A stretch of 64,000 nucleotides of DNA from assembly GCA_938003985.1 (NCBI GenBank), contig CALKWZ010000048.1:1-64000 (forward strand), in the 5' to 3' direction. The notes beneath the pieces were generated by a model that had not been told where the DNA came from, made no database searches, and was given only the letters and a program-made list of their open reading frames with translations. Both the position numbers and the translations under genes were made by a program. Positions 25,573-34,610 of this stretch are shown here, in pieces (position 1 is the stretch's first letter; each line of letters opens with the position of its first letter). Source of the stretch: an uncultured Verrucomicrobiota bacterium. Its GTDB lineage: Bacteria > Verrucomicrobiota > Kiritimatiellia > CAIQIC01 > Lenti-01.

Positions 25573-27246
25573 TCAATCGAGCCGGCGCAACAGCTCGAAG
25601 TTGCAGAGCCGCACGGCCAGGGTGCCGTCCGGATCGCGCAGCAACTCGTCTTCCGGCGAGAGCGTCAGCAGGAAGTGCGTCCCGAGCAGGCCGGTGCTGG
25701 CGACTCCCGCGCCGGCCAGCAGCCGCGCCATTTTCGCGGTGGCGGCTTCCAACTGGGCGGCGTCGATGCGGCCGTCGGCCAAGGCCTGCAAGCCGTTGAT
25801 GCCGCGGCAATGGCTCCGCCGGGTTTCTTCGCCGGCCACCACGTCGTCGGTTCCGTTCCAAAAGCCCCAGATCGTGATGTAGTTGCGCTCGCGCTGCAGC
25901 ACGGGGGATCCGTCCGGCATGCGGTGATCCCGGTGGCTTTCGTAGCGGCGCAGATCGCGGGCTTCCGGCGGCAAGGTCGAGTGATGGCCCAGCATGTAGA
26001 TCGCCCGGGGATAGGTGGTGGGGACGTCGGCCGCGGCCAAATCGAACGCAAACGCGAACTCTTCGAACGGGCTGTTGAAGCCATGGGCGGCCCGTGCGCC
26101 GGGGACGTCCGCCGCGCTGACCGGATCGCCCACCTGGGACACCTTCCAGACGAGTTGGATGCCGTCCTTCGATTTCGTGTAGTAGACCTGGGCACTGTCG
26201 GAAAGGCTTTGACGCGGCGTGCGCCGCCAGCGCTCGGGCAGGAAATAGTCGAACAGATGCGGATCGCGCCCCACCACCCAGAGCTTGCCGCGCGTGCTGT
26301 CGCAGTCGCCGTGGACGTAGTCCACGCCGAAAATGCGCGCGGGATGCAGGTGCGGGGGAAAGGACCGGGGTCGTTCCTGGGTCTGGAACCGGTCCCGCTG
26401 CCGTTCGAGATAGGTTTGACGCCGCTCTTGCTTGGCCTGTTTCTCGTATTCCGGAGTTCGTTCCAGCAGCTCGAAATCCACCAGGGCATAGGCCGTCCGC
26501 CCGCTGCGGTCCTGCAACAGCCCGCCGTTCGGTTTAGGCCGGACGATCACGTGCTGCGGCTTCACGTCCAACACGTGGAAGCCCGCCTGCTGCATGTCCT
26601 CGATGGAGCGGTCCAGCATGGCCAGGGCAAATGAGTTCGCATCGGCATAACCCGCCGCCTGCGAAGCCTGGGCCGCGGCCGCTTCTGTGCTCGCCACGCC
26701 CTTGATCCACTCGTAGATGAGGATGTACTGCCGATAAATGTCCAGTTCCACGTCCCGGTACTTCGCCTTCTTGTAGTCGATTTTCGACTTGGAGCGCCCC
26801 GTTTGCCAGAGTTCCAGGCGTTTGGCCGGAACGAAAATGGCCAGCGGCTTGTGGGTGCGGATCGTGCCCGGGCGTGCCCGCGCCCGCATTTCCATCAACA
26901 AGGAGAATTCCTCATAGGGGGAATTGAAATCCGTCTCGATGAATTTTGAACGGGTAAAGGTGTCCATCGGCACGTCTTCACCCATGCGGCACCATTTCAC
27001 GACGATGTCTTTGCTGGCCCCCGCCACGGGCTTGGTCTTGATCTTGTAGACCGTGCTGGTTCCCTGCAGCGCTTCGCGGCTTTTGCCGAACCACTCCGGT
27101 TCCAGCCAGTTATCCGGCCACAGGTGCCGCAGAAACGGCCGGCCGAACGGCGTCACGTACAGATCTGCGCCATCGGCCATCCGATAGTGGTCGTAGGGCA
27201 CGCCCAGCAGCGTTTTGCGGGTCGGGATGGAGGCTTCCTTTTCCAT
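25573..27246 (-). CDS. Protein with two kinase-like domains, the second degenerate
   Basis: A 557-residue protein of no named family. Its two halves repeat each other. Half 1 (about 20-265): IVVKW with Lys74, NSPYEEFSLLMEM (possible alpha-C Glu), AGFHVLDVKPQHVIVR with Asp217 and Lys219 as in a catalytic loop, and ALVDFELLERT with Asp257 as in DFG. Half 2 (about 320-557): QLVWKVS with Lys368, NSPFEEFAFAFDL, then LLGTHFLLT and VRLCNFELLRR, where the loop Asp is lost and the DFG-like Asp is Asn549. So half 1 may bind or transfer phosphate and half 2 looks like a pseudokinase. GGAG precedes ATG 27246; a TTG at 27267 is an alternative. Divergent from dpaL. Confidence 0.6.
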   Translation of the reverse strand: MEKEASIPTRKTLLGVPYDHYRMADGADLYVTPFGRPFLRHLWPDNWLEPEWFGKSREALQGTSTVYKIKTKPVAGASKDIVVKWCRMGEDVPMDTFTRSKFIETDFNSPYEEFSLLMEMRARARPGTIRTHKPLAIFVPAKRLELWQTGRSKSKIDYKKAKYRDVELDIYRQYILIYEWIKGVASTEAAAAQASQAAGYADANSFALAMLDRSIEDMQQAGFHVLDVKPQHVIVRPKPNGGLLQDRSGRTAYALVDFELLERTPEYEKQAKQERRQTYLERQRDRFQTQERPRSFPPHLHPARIFGVDYVHGDCDSTRGKLWVVGRDPHLFDYFLPERWRRTPRQSLSDSAQVYYTKSKDGIQLVWKVSQVGDPVSAADVPGARAAHGFNSPFEEFAFAFDLAAADVPTTYPRAIYMLGHHSTLPPEARDLRRYESHRDHRMPDGSPVLQRERNYITIWGFWNGTDDVVAGEETRRSHCRGINGLQALADGRIDAAQLEAATAKMARLLAGAGVASTGLLGTHFLLTLSPEDELLRDPDGTLAVRLCNFELLRRLD

Positions 27247-27382
27247 GTCCGGAGTGCTCCAATTCAATCACAGTCCGGCCGGAAAATCAAACGGTCCGCG
27301 CCGCCCGCCGGGAACGGATTTGGCTTGAATATATTCTTGCATGGCCGAAGATGCGGTTTGGTTCCCACGTAAAGGAAAAGTC

Positions 27383-28642
27383 ATGAATGCACATCCCGCC
27401 AAACTGCCATTGGAATGGATCGAAAACCGGCGCACGAGCCAGGCCGAAACCTGCCGCGCCCTGGAACGATTGCTGCCGCCGGGCATCACGGGAATCGCCC
27501 GGCAGTTGCACCGCCAGCTCGACGGCTACCACATGAGCCCGCTGAAAAGCCTGTCGGGCCTGGCCGCGCTGCTGGGCGTGGGCGGCATCTGGGTCAAGGA
27601 CGAGTCCCAGCGCCTGAGCCTGAATTCCTTCAAAGTGCTGGGCGGCTCCTTCGCCATCTACCAGTTTCTCCGCAAGCGGCTGGGCATCCGCGACCGGGAA
27701 CTGACGGTGTCCGAGTTGAAGTCCGAAAAGGTGCGCGCCCAGCTCGGCGACATCTGCTTCGCGACGGCCACCGACGGCAACCACGGCCGGGGCGTGGCGT
27801 GGGCGGCGATGGAACTGGGTTTCCGCTGCGTTGTGTACGTCCACGAGCGAACGTCCAAACCCCGCATCCAGGCGATCGAGGAATACAGCGCGGAGGTGAA
27901 GGTGATCCCGGGGACCTATGACGATGCCGTGCGGGCCATCACCCGGGATGCCGCCGCCAACGGCTGGCAGATCATCTCGGACACCTCGTGGGTGGGCTAC
28001 GAAGACATCCCGTGCTGGGTGATGCAGGGCTACACCACCTTGATGGCCGAAATCCAGGAGCAGCTGGCGGGGCAGGGTATCAGCCAGCCCACGCACGTGT
28101 TCGTGCAGGCCGGCGTGGGCGCGCTCGCGGCTTCCGTGGCGGGCTATTACCGGAAGTTGTTCGGAGAGCGGCGGCCGACGGTGGCCGTGGTGGAGCCGGA
28201 CAAGGCCGCTTGCCTCTTCGAGTCCGTCAAATGCGACGACGGACGGCCCCATTCCGTCGCGGGCACCTTGGATACGATCATGGCCGGCCTGGCCTGCGGG
28301 GATCCCAGTCCGCTGGCGTGGGACGTCCTGTCCCGGTGCGCGGATTATTTTTTGGCGTGCCCCGATTTCGTCGCCGCCAAAGGCATGCGCGTCTATGGCG
28401 TGCCGGTGGCGGGGGATCCGTTCATCGTCTCCGGCGAATCCGGCGCGGTGACGCTGGGCGCGCTGATGTACGTTGCCGAACACGAAGGCTTGGCGGACCT
28501 CAAGCGGAAGATGCAGCTCGGTCCCGAGTCCCAGATCTTGCTCATCAACACCGAAGGGAACACGGATCCGGATCACTTCCGCCGGGTGGTTTGGGAGGGC
28601 GGCGATCCGGTGCCGCGGGAATTCCGCCGGAAATTGTACTGA
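27383..28642 (+). CDS. dpaL: Diaminopropionate ammonia-lyase
   Basis: A 419-residue fold-type II PLP enzyme that breaks 2,3-diaminopropionate into pyruvate and ammonia. The YgeX-type features are GIWVKDESQRLSLNSFKVLG with the PLP lysine, ATATDGNHGRGVAWAA, the SDTSWVGYEDIPCWVMQGYT block specific to this family and a C-terminal LLINTEGNTDPDHFRRVVW. AAAGGA lies before ATG 27383; similarity begins at MNAHPAKLPLEW. It is followed by a receiver-HPr gene with a short gap. Ornithine/DAP-type neighbours of E. coli ygeX are absent, so its substrate supply is unclear. Confidence 0.9.
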   Translation: MNAHPAKLPLEWIENRRTSQAETCRALERLLPPGITGIARQLHRQLDGYHMSPLKSLSGLAALLGVGGIWVKDESQRLSLNSFKVLGGSFAIYQFLRKRLGIRDRELTVSELKSEKVRAQLGDICFATATDGNHGRGVAWAAMELGFRCVVYVHERTSKPRIQAIEEYSAEVKVIPGTYDDAVRAITRDAAANGWQIISDTSWVGYEDIPCWVMQGYTTLMAEIQEQLAGQGISQPTHVFVQAGVGALAASVAGYYRKLFGERRPTVAVVEPDKAACLFESVKCDDGRPHSVAGTLDTIMAGLACGDPSPLAWDVLSRCADYFLACPDFVAAKGMRVYGVPVAGDPFIVSGESGAVTLGALMYVAEHEGLADLKRKMQLGPESQILLINTEGNTDPDHFRRVVWEGGDPVPREFRRKLY

Positions 28643-28701
28643 ACCCGCCGGTCTTCCGGACCTTGGACGAAACCCGAATGCCACGCCCAAAAGGAGAAGC
28701 C

Positions 28702-29496
28702 ATGACGAGAAAATCGAATCCCCAAGTCGCCGCGAGCGCCCACAGCGGCCGGCCGCGCCAGCCGTTCGCCATCGGAAGCGGTACGCCCCGCATGTTGTTG
28801 GTGGACGTTTCCAAGCCCATGCGCCGGCTTCTGGTCAAGATGTTGAGGAAATCTTCTCCCGACATCCTCGTCGCCGTGGCCGGTTCCGTGGCCGAGGCCG
28901 TCCGCATGTTCGACATGCTGCGGCCCAAGACCATCCTGCTCGATCTGCATCTCCCGGACGGGAGCGGGCTGGAAGTCCTGCGCCACGCCATGGCGTTGGA
29001 TCCCTACTGCATGGTCGTCGTCCTGACGAGCCGCGCGGATGCGAAAACGCGGCTGCACTGTTTCGAGGAGGGTGCGGATTTCGTATTCGACAAGTCCGAT
29101 GCGTTCGAACGCGCGGTCGAAACCGCGCGGCAAGCGTCGCGGCGACAGTTGGCCCGGACGCCGCGCCGACCCATTCCGCGGCTGTCCATCAGCGCGGATT
29201 TCGTGTTGGAGAACCCATCCGGCCTGCACGTGCTGCCCGCCGCCCGGCTGGTGAAGCTGGCCAGCGAGTACCGCGCGAAAATCGAAATATCCCATGGAGA
29301 TCGCACGGCCGACGCCAAGGACCTGATGGAAGTCCTGGCCTTGGGCGCCGAATGCGGCGCCCACTTGGCCGTGACCGCCACGGGCGCCGACGCCGCGCAG
29401 GGGCTCGCCGCAATCCGAAGCCTCGTCGCGAAGAAATTCCACGACGACTTCGCGCCGGTCCGGCGTATCCGGCCGGGAAAATGCACCAATCCCTAG
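28702..29496 (+). CDS. Response-regulator receiver fused to an HPr-like domain
   Basis: A 264-residue two-domain protein. Residues 28-145 are a CheY-like receiver: LLVDVS (Asp35), phosphoacceptor Asp81 in ILLDLHLPDGSG, VVVLTSRAD (Thr109) and VFDKSDA (Lys131). Residues 165-255 match PTS phosphocarrier HPr: ENPSGLHVLPAARLVKLASE keeps the active His176, but the following Arg of GLHARPA is Leu178. At the regulatory Ser46 position of HPr (AKS-I-M) there is AKDLM with Asp207, a built-in phospho-mimic. No DNA-binding output domain. AAGGAG precedes ATG 28702. It may link a two-component signal to PTS-type carbon control; partner kinase not in the window. Confidence 0.8.
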   Translation: MTRKSNPQVAASAHSGRPRQPFAIGSGTPRMLLVDVSKPMRRLLVKMLRKSSPDILVAVAGSVAEAVRMFDMLRPKTILLDLHLPDGSGLEVLRHAMALDPYCMVVVLTSRADAKTRLHCFEEGADFVFDKSDAFERAVETARQASRRQLARTPRRPIPRLSISADFVLENPSGLHVLPAARLVKLASEYRAKIEISHGDRTADAKDLMEVLALGAECGAHLAVTATGADAAQGLAAIRSLVAKKFHDDFAPVRRIRPGKCTNP

Positions 29497-29574
29497 GCGG
29501 GCGCAGACAATCCATGGACAAGCCGCCGCCGTCGCGGCAACGAACATCCGAAACAGACATAGAAAGGAAAACCC

Positions 29575-29991
29575 ATGACCCCAAGAACGCTATACATCAC
29601 GGAACACGACAAAAAACGGCTGATGGAACTTGCCGGAGTGGCCACGGAGTTCGGCAGCCATGCCCGGAAGGATCTCGAGTCGCTGGTGACGGAATTGGAG
29701 CAGGCGGTGATCGTTCCTCCCCAAAACGTCCCCCCCGACGTGGTGACCATGAACTCCAAGGTCGCCTTGCTCGATCTGGACACTTCCGAACGGATGGAAT
29801 ACGTGCTCGCGTTTCCCAAAGATGCGAACATCGACAATGGCTCCATTTCGGTTCTCGCCCCCATCGGAACCGCGATCCTGGGATACGCCAAGGGCGATGT
29901 CGTCGAATGGCCGGTTCCATCCGGAAAGCGCCGGATCCGGATCGAAGACATCCTGTATCAGCCGGAAGCCGCCGGGGATTACAGCCGGTAA
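29575..29991 (+). CDS. rnk: Rnk-type nucleoside diphosphate kinase regulator
   Basis: A 138-residue GreA-related protein with a short N-terminal helical part (TEHDKKRLMELAGVATEFGS) and the FKBP-like C-terminal domain (PPDVVTMNSKVALLDLDTSE, ISVLAPIGTAILGYAKGDVV, WPVPSGKRRIRIEDILYQPE). Rnk binds RNA polymerase and, in gamma-proteobacteria, affects nucleoside diphosphate kinase levels. It has no acidic tip motif, so it is not a cleavage factor. AAAGGA lies before the ATG. It follows the receiver-HPr gene by 78 bases in the same direction and may share its transcript. Confidence 0.85.
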   Translation: MTPRTLYITEHDKKRLMELAGVATEFGSHARKDLESLVTELEQAVIVPPQNVPPDVVTMNSKVALLDLDTSERMEYVLAFPKDANIDNGSISVLAPIGTAILGYAKGDVVEWPVPSGKRRIRIEDILYQPEAAGDYSR

Positions 29992-30063
29992 GGGCCGGCC
30001 TCGTCGGGACCGGCCACGGAAAACCGAAACCCGCTCTAAAATCCGGTCGTCATGGCCGGCGCC

Positions 30064-31305
30064 CTATCCGATGGGTTGGGGCCGGGGGGTGCGGTCTTCG
30101 ATCTGGGTGGTCAAGCCCATTTTTCCGAGCAGATCCAGGAACGGTTCGGGATCGAGCTGTTCGATGTTGACCATGGTTTTGGCGTCCCAGGTTCCGCGGG
30201 CGATCAGGATCGCGGCGGCGGCGGGCGGGACGCCGGCGGTGTAGCTGATGGCCTGGGATTCCAGTTCCTTGTAGCATGCCGCGTGGTCGCAGACGTTGTA
30301 GATGAAGATTTCCTTCCACTCTCCGTCCTTCTCGCCCTTGACCAGCGTGCCGATGCAGGTATGGCCCGTGTAGCGTTTGGCCAGGGACGTTGGATCGGGG
30401 AGGATGGCCTTGAGGACCTTGAGCGGCACGACTTCGACGCCTTCGGCGGTCTTGACGGATTTTTCGGACAGCATGCCGACGTTCTTGAGCACGTTGAACA
30501 CGTTGATGTAGTGGTCGCCGAACCCCATCCAGAACCGGATGCTTTCCGCATCGACGTAGCGGGACAGGGAATGGATCTCGTCGTGGCCGGTCAGATAGAC
30601 CGGTTGGGCCCCCACGACCGGGAAGTCGAACACCCACTTCTCGTCGTGGACGGGGCTGCTCACCCACTTGCGGTCGATCCAGGACCACACTTTCACGAAC
30701 TCGCGGAAGTTGATTTCGGGATCGAAATTCGTGGCGAAATACTTGCCGTGGCGGCCGGCGTTGACGTCCAGGATGTCGATGGTGTCGATCCGGTCGAAAT
30801 GGCGCTTGGCGGCCAAGGCACAGTAGGCGTTGACGACGCCGGGATCGAACCCGGCGCCCAGGATGGCCGTGACGCCCCGCTCGGCGCACCGGTCGGCGCG
30901 CTTCCATTCGTAGTTGGCGTACCAAGGTGGGTCTTCGCACACCTTGGCGGGATCTTCGTGGATGGCGGTGTCCAGATAGGCCGCGCCCGTCCGCAGGCAG
31001 GCCTCGAGCACCGTCATGTTGACGAAGGCCTGAGCGAGATTGAGCACGATGCCGGACTGGGTCTCCTCGATCAGCCGGGCCACGGCATCCACGTCGAGGG
31101 CATCGACCGTCCGGGCGTGGAGCTTGCGGGAGGCGTCCTTCCAGTGGCCTTTCCGGTGGATGCTGGCGATGATCTTGTCGCATTTGCTCTTCGTCCGGGA
31201 GGCGATGCAGACGTCGCCGAGCTCGTCGTTGTGCTGGGCGCACTTGTGGGCAGCCACGTGGGCGACGCCTCCGGCGCCGACGATCAACACGTTTTTCTTG
31301 GTCAT
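30064..31305 (-). CDS. Carboxynorspermidine dehydrogenase (saccharopine-dehydrogenase-like)
   Basis: A 413-residue NADPH-dependent reductase of the Lys1-like CANSDH group. The Rossmann motif VLIVGAGGVAHVAAHKCAQH opens it; GAGFDPGVVNAYCALAAKRH, NAGRHGKYFATNFDPEINFR and TGHTCIGTLVKGEKDG are family blocks. It condenses aspartate semialdehyde with putrescine or diaminopropane to carboxyspermidine or carboxynorspermidine. The decarboxylase gene lies 18 bases upstream on the same strand, so the pair makes spermidine without S-adenosylmethionine decarboxylase. AGGAGG precedes the ATG. Confidence 0.88.
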   Translation of the reverse strand: MTKKNVLIVGAGGVAHVAAHKCAQHNDELGDVCIASRTKSKCDKIIASIHRKGHWKDASRKLHARTVDALDVDAVARLIEETQSGIVLNLAQAFVNMTVLEACLRTGAAYLDTAIHEDPAKVCEDPPWYANYEWKRADRCAERGVTAILGAGFDPGVVNAYCALAAKRHFDRIDTIDILDVNAGRHGKYFATNFDPEINFREFVKVWSWIDRKWVSSPVHDEKWVFDFPVVGAQPVYLTGHDEIHSLSRYVDAESIRFWMGFGDHYINVFNVLKNVGMLSEKSVKTAEGVEVVPLKVLKAILPDPTSLAKRYTGHTCIGTLVKGEKDGEWKEIFIYNVCDHAACYKELESQAISYTAGVPPAAAAILIARGTWDAKTMVNIEQLDPEPFLDLLGKMGLTTQIEDRTPRPQPIG

Positions 31306-31323
31306 GGGCAGGTCCTCCTTGGT

Positions 31324-32526
31324 TTATGACAGGCTGCAAAGGTAATCGGCGTAGGAAAACGACCGGACGAGGTCCACCGTTCCGTCCAGGCGCCGCACGG
31401 CGATGGCCGGCATGGGCAGGCCGTTGAACCAGTTCTTCTTGACCATGGTGTAGCCGGCCGCGTCGGCGAAAACGACGAGATCCCCCGGCCGCAACTCGCC
31501 CGGAAAGCGATAGGTTCCGAACACGTCCCCCGCCAAGCACGTGCGGCCGGCGATCTGGTATTCGCGCCCGTCCGGCGGTTCGGGCTGCGCCAGCCGGGCC
31601 GAGGTTCCGTATATCAGGTGGTCCAGCATGTGGGGTTCGACGCCGGCATCGACGATGGCGACGTCGGCGTCGCTGCGGACGACGTCGAGGACGCGGGCGA
31701 CGAGAAAACCGGCGCCGGCCACGGCCGCTTCGCCGGGTTCCAGATAGATCTGCACGCCATGGCGGCGGGAGAAGCCGGCGAGCGCGCCGCAGAAGTCGTC
31801 CAAGGGATACCCCGCCCCGGTGAACGAGACCCCGCCGCCCAAACTGACCCATTCCAGCCGATCGAGCAGGGAACCGAATGCTTCTCCGATGTGCGCAAGA
31901 ATCCGCGCGAAGCTCGCGAAGTCGTCGTTTTCGCACTGGCAATGGAACATGAGTCCCGACAGCAGCGGCAGGACCTCTTCGATCTCCGCGCGGTTCCGGG
32001 CTCCGAGCCGGGAATGGGGACGGGCGGGATCGGCCAGGTCGAAATGGGAATGGCTGACGCCGGGCTGGACCCGCAGCCCGAGCGGCATGCCGGCGACCCG
32101 CCCGCAATGGCGCTTCAGTTGCGAGACGGAGTTAAAAATGATTTTGTCGGCAAGCGTGCGGACGTGCGCGATCTCGTCGTCGGAGAACGCGACGGAGTAG
32201 GCATGGGTCTCCTTCCCGAATTTCTCGTGGCCCAGCCTGGCCTCGAACAGGGAACTGGACGTGGTGCCGTCCAGGTATTCCCGCATCAGCGGGAAGACGC
32301 TCCACGCGGAAAAGCATTTCAGGGCCAGCAGCGACTTGGCGCCCGAACGTTCGCGGACCGACCGGATGACTTCCATGTTGGCGAGGAGCCGCGCTTCGTC
32401 GATCAGGTAGAACGGCGTCGGCGGCAACCCGGACGCTCCCCGCAGAAAATCATGGATGAATTCCGCGCGTCGCACTTGCGGACGGCCATCCGCAGGCCGC
32501 CGCTCTTTTTTTTTCGGAAAAGACAT
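31324..32526 (-). CDS. nspC: Carboxynorspermidine decarboxylase
   Basis: A 400-residue alanine-racemase-fold PLP decarboxylase. TPFYLIDEARLLANM and KSLLALKCFSAWSVFPLMRE (Lys of LALKC binds PLP) mark the barrel; the second domain carries YLEPGEAAVAGAGFLVARVL, the CLAGDVFG motif with the active Cys and FADAAGYTMVKKNWFNGLPM. It removes CO2 from carboxy(nor)spermidine, completing the route begun by the downstream dehydrogenase. ATG 32526 is chosen because MSFPKKKERR precedes the conserved fold; the ribosome site is weak. Product may be spermidine or norspermidine. Confidence 0.9.
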   Translation of the reverse strand: MSFPKKKERRPADGRPQVRRAEFIHDFLRGASGLPPTPFYLIDEARLLANMEVIRSVRERSGAKSLLALKCFSAWSVFPLMREYLDGTTSSSLFEARLGHEKFGKETHAYSVAFSDDEIAHVRTLADKIIFNSVSQLKRHCGRVAGMPLGLRVQPGVSHSHFDLADPARPHSRLGARNRAEIEEVLPLLSGLMFHCQCENDDFASFARILAHIGEAFGSLLDRLEWVSLGGGVSFTGAGYPLDDFCGALAGFSRRHGVQIYLEPGEAAVAGAGFLVARVLDVVRSDADVAIVDAGVEPHMLDHLIYGTSARLAQPEPPDGREYQIAGRTCLAGDVFGTYRFPGELRPGDLVVFADAAGYTMVKKNWFNGLPMPAIAVRRLDGTVDLVRSFSYADYLCSLS

Positions 32527-32637
32527 AGACTCGACATAGCGGCCCGCCCGATCCGCGGCAAGCAAAATCCGCCGTCCGCGGAGGATATGCCAACGGAAGG
32601 ACATGCCAACGAATACGGGCATGTCGGAGATTTCCGC

Positions 32638-32666
32638 TTGCGGGCCCCGCGCCGAGCGGCTACAGT
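32638..32666 (+). promoter_or_regulatory. Predicted promoter of pckG
   Basis: TTGCGG (32638-32643), 17-base spacer, TACAGT (32661-32666). Just upstream an inverted repeat ACATGCC (32601-32607) / GGCATGT (32618-32624) in the nspC-pckG gap could be a regulator site for either gene. Confidence 0.45.
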
Positions 32667-32721
32667 TCGCCGTCTTCCCGGAAGCCGTGCCGGATACCGG
32701 AATCAACCGAATGGATTCGAA

Positions 32722-34521
32722 ATGAAGACGAAAAACCAGAAGCTCCTGAATTGGGTCGATGAAATCGCCGCCCTCTGCAAACCCGACGCCATCCACTGGT
32801 GCGACGGCTCGCAAGCCGAATACGACGCCATGATCAAGCTCATGGTCGACTCCGGCGCGGCCACGCCGCTGCCGAAGCGGCCCAACAGCTATCTGTTCCG
32901 CAGCGATCCCAGCGACGTGGCGCGGGTCGAAGACCGCACCTACATCGCGTCGCGGACCCAGGCCGAAGCCGGCCCGACCAACAACTGGATCGAGCCGGTC
33001 GAACTGAAGAAGACCATGACCGCCCTCTACGCCGGATGCATGCGGGGCCGCACCCTGTACGTGATCCCGTTCAGCATGGGACCGGTCGGCTCCCCCATCG
33101 CGAAGATCGGCGTGGAAATCACCGATTCGCCCTACGTCGTGGTGAACATGCACATCATGACGCGCGTCGGGGACAAGGTGATCGAGACGCTTGGAGCCGA
33201 CGGCGAGTTCATCCCGTGCCTGCACTCCGTCGGCGCGCCGCTGGCGCCGGGCCAGAAGGACGTGGCCTGGCCCTGCGCCCCGATCGAAAAGAAGTACATC
33301 GCCCACTTCCCGGAAGAGAACCTGATCTGGTCCTACGGCTCCGGGTACGGCGGCAACGCCCTGCTGGGCAAAAAGTGCCTGGCCCTGCGCATCGCCTCCA
33401 CGATGGCCCGCCGCGAAGGCTGGATGGCCGAGCACATGCTCATCCTGCGCCTGACCAATCCGGAAGGCCGGCGCTTCCACGTCGCCGCCGCCTTCCCGAG
33501 CGCCTGCGGCAAGACCAATCTCGCCATGCTCCAACCGACCATTCCGGGCTGGAAGTGCGAGTGCATCGGCGACGACATCGCCTGGATGAAGGTCCGCGCG
33601 GACGGCCGCCTGTACGCCATCAATCCGGAAGCCGGTTTCTTCGGGGTCGCGCCGGGAACCAGCTACAAGTCCAATCCGATGGCCATGGATTCGATCAAGG
33701 AAAACACCATCTTCACCAACTGCGTCCTGACCGACGACGGCGACGTCTGGTGGGAAGAGATGAACGTCGAGTGCAAGCACGGCATCGACTGGAAGGGCCA
33801 GGACTGGACGCCGGACAAGAAGGACGCCGACGGCAAGCCGGTCAAGGGCGCCCATCCCAACGCGCGCTTCACCGCCCCGGCCCGCCAGTGCCCGGTCATC
33901 TGCCCGGACTGGGAAGATCCCAACGGCGTGCCGATCGACATCTTCGTCTTCGGCGGCCGGCGGTCCAAGCTGGTCCCGCTGGTGAGCCAGGCGTTCGACT
34001 GGGACCACGGCGTCTACATGGGCGCCACGGCCGCGTCGGAAGCCACCGCCGCCGCGCTGGACGTCAAGAGCGCCATCCGCCGCGACCCGATGGCCATGCT
34101 GCCGTTCTGCGGCTACCACGTCGGCGACTACTGGCAACATTGGTTCGACATGGGCGACAAGCTCGGCGCCAAGGCCCCGCAGATCTTCTACGTGAACTGG
34201 TTCCGCAAGTCCCCGGACGGCAAGTGGCTGTGGCCCGGATTCCGCGAAAACGCCCGCGTCCTGAAGTGGATGTGCGAGCGCATCGAAGGCAAGGTCGGCG
34301 GCGTGGAAACCCCGGTCGGCACCGTGCCGAAACCCGGCGATCTGGACGTCGGCGGCCTGAAGATCAGCGAGGCCGAAATCGCCGAACTGCTGCGCATCGA
34401 CGTGGACGGCTGGAAGGGCGAAGTGCCGGAGATCGAAGCCTATCTGAACAAGGCCGGCGACCGCCTGCCGGCCCGCATGAAGGCGCAACTCGCCGCTCTC
34501 AAGAAGCGCGTCGGTCTTTGA
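32722..34521 (+). CDS. pckG: Phosphoenolpyruvate carboxykinase (GTP)
   Basis: A 599-residue GTP-type PEPCK interconverting oxaloacetate plus GTP with PEP, CO2 and GDP. The hallmark FPSACGKTNLAML P-loop with the hyper-reactive Cys, IGDDIAWM metal site, NPEAGFFGVAPGTS and FGGRRSKLVPLVSQAFDWDH are intact, and the substrate Arg lies in VEDRTYIASRTQAEAGPTNN. In fermenting anaerobes the enzyme often runs toward oxaloacetate. ATG 32722 is preferred; an out-of-frame ATG lies 11 bases upstream. A strong terminator follows. Confidence 0.96.
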   Translation: MKTKNQKLLNWVDEIAALCKPDAIHWCDGSQAEYDAMIKLMVDSGAATPLPKRPNSYLFRSDPSDVARVEDRTYIASRTQAEAGPTNNWIEPVELKKTMTALYAGCMRGRTLYVIPFSMGPVGSPIAKIGVEITDSPYVVVNMHIMTRVGDKVIETLGADGEFIPCLHSVGAPLAPGQKDVAWPCAPIEKKYIAHFPEENLIWSYGSGYGGNALLGKKCLALRIASTMARREGWMAEHMLILRLTNPEGRRFHVAAAFPSACGKTNLAMLQPTIPGWKCECIGDDIAWMKVRADGRLYAINPEAGFFGVAPGTSYKSNPMAMDSIKENTIFTNCVLTDDGDVWWEEMNVECKHGIDWKGQDWTPDKKDADGKPVKGAHPNARFTAPARQCPVICPDWEDPNGVPIDIFVFGGRRSKLVPLVSQAFDWDHGVYMGATAASEATAAALDVKSAIRRDPMAMLPFCGYHVGDYWQHWFDMGDKLGAKAPQIFYVNWFRKSPDGKWLWPGFRENARVLKWMCERIEGKVGGVETPVGTVPKPGDLDVGGLKISEAEIAELLRIDVDGWKGEVPEIEAYLNKAGDRLPARMKAQLAALKKRVGL

Positions 34522-34543
34522 TCGCCGGTTGACCGGGCGACGG

Positions 34544-34579
34544 AATCCGCAGTCCCGCGGTGGACTGCGGATTCTTTTT
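34544..34579 (+). terminator. Rho-independent terminator after pckG
   Basis: Perfect 12-bp stem AATCCGCAGTCC / GGACTGCGGATT with a six-base loop, followed by CTTTTT. Confidence 0.9.
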
Positions 34580-34610
34580 GCGGTAGATTCGCCGGGAAAT
34601 CGCCGCTGTC

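Noticed and set aside
27318..27344. Sigma-54 promoter before dpaL (TTGGC and TTGCA)
   Set aside because: The GG-to-GC distance is 15 bases instead of the required 10.
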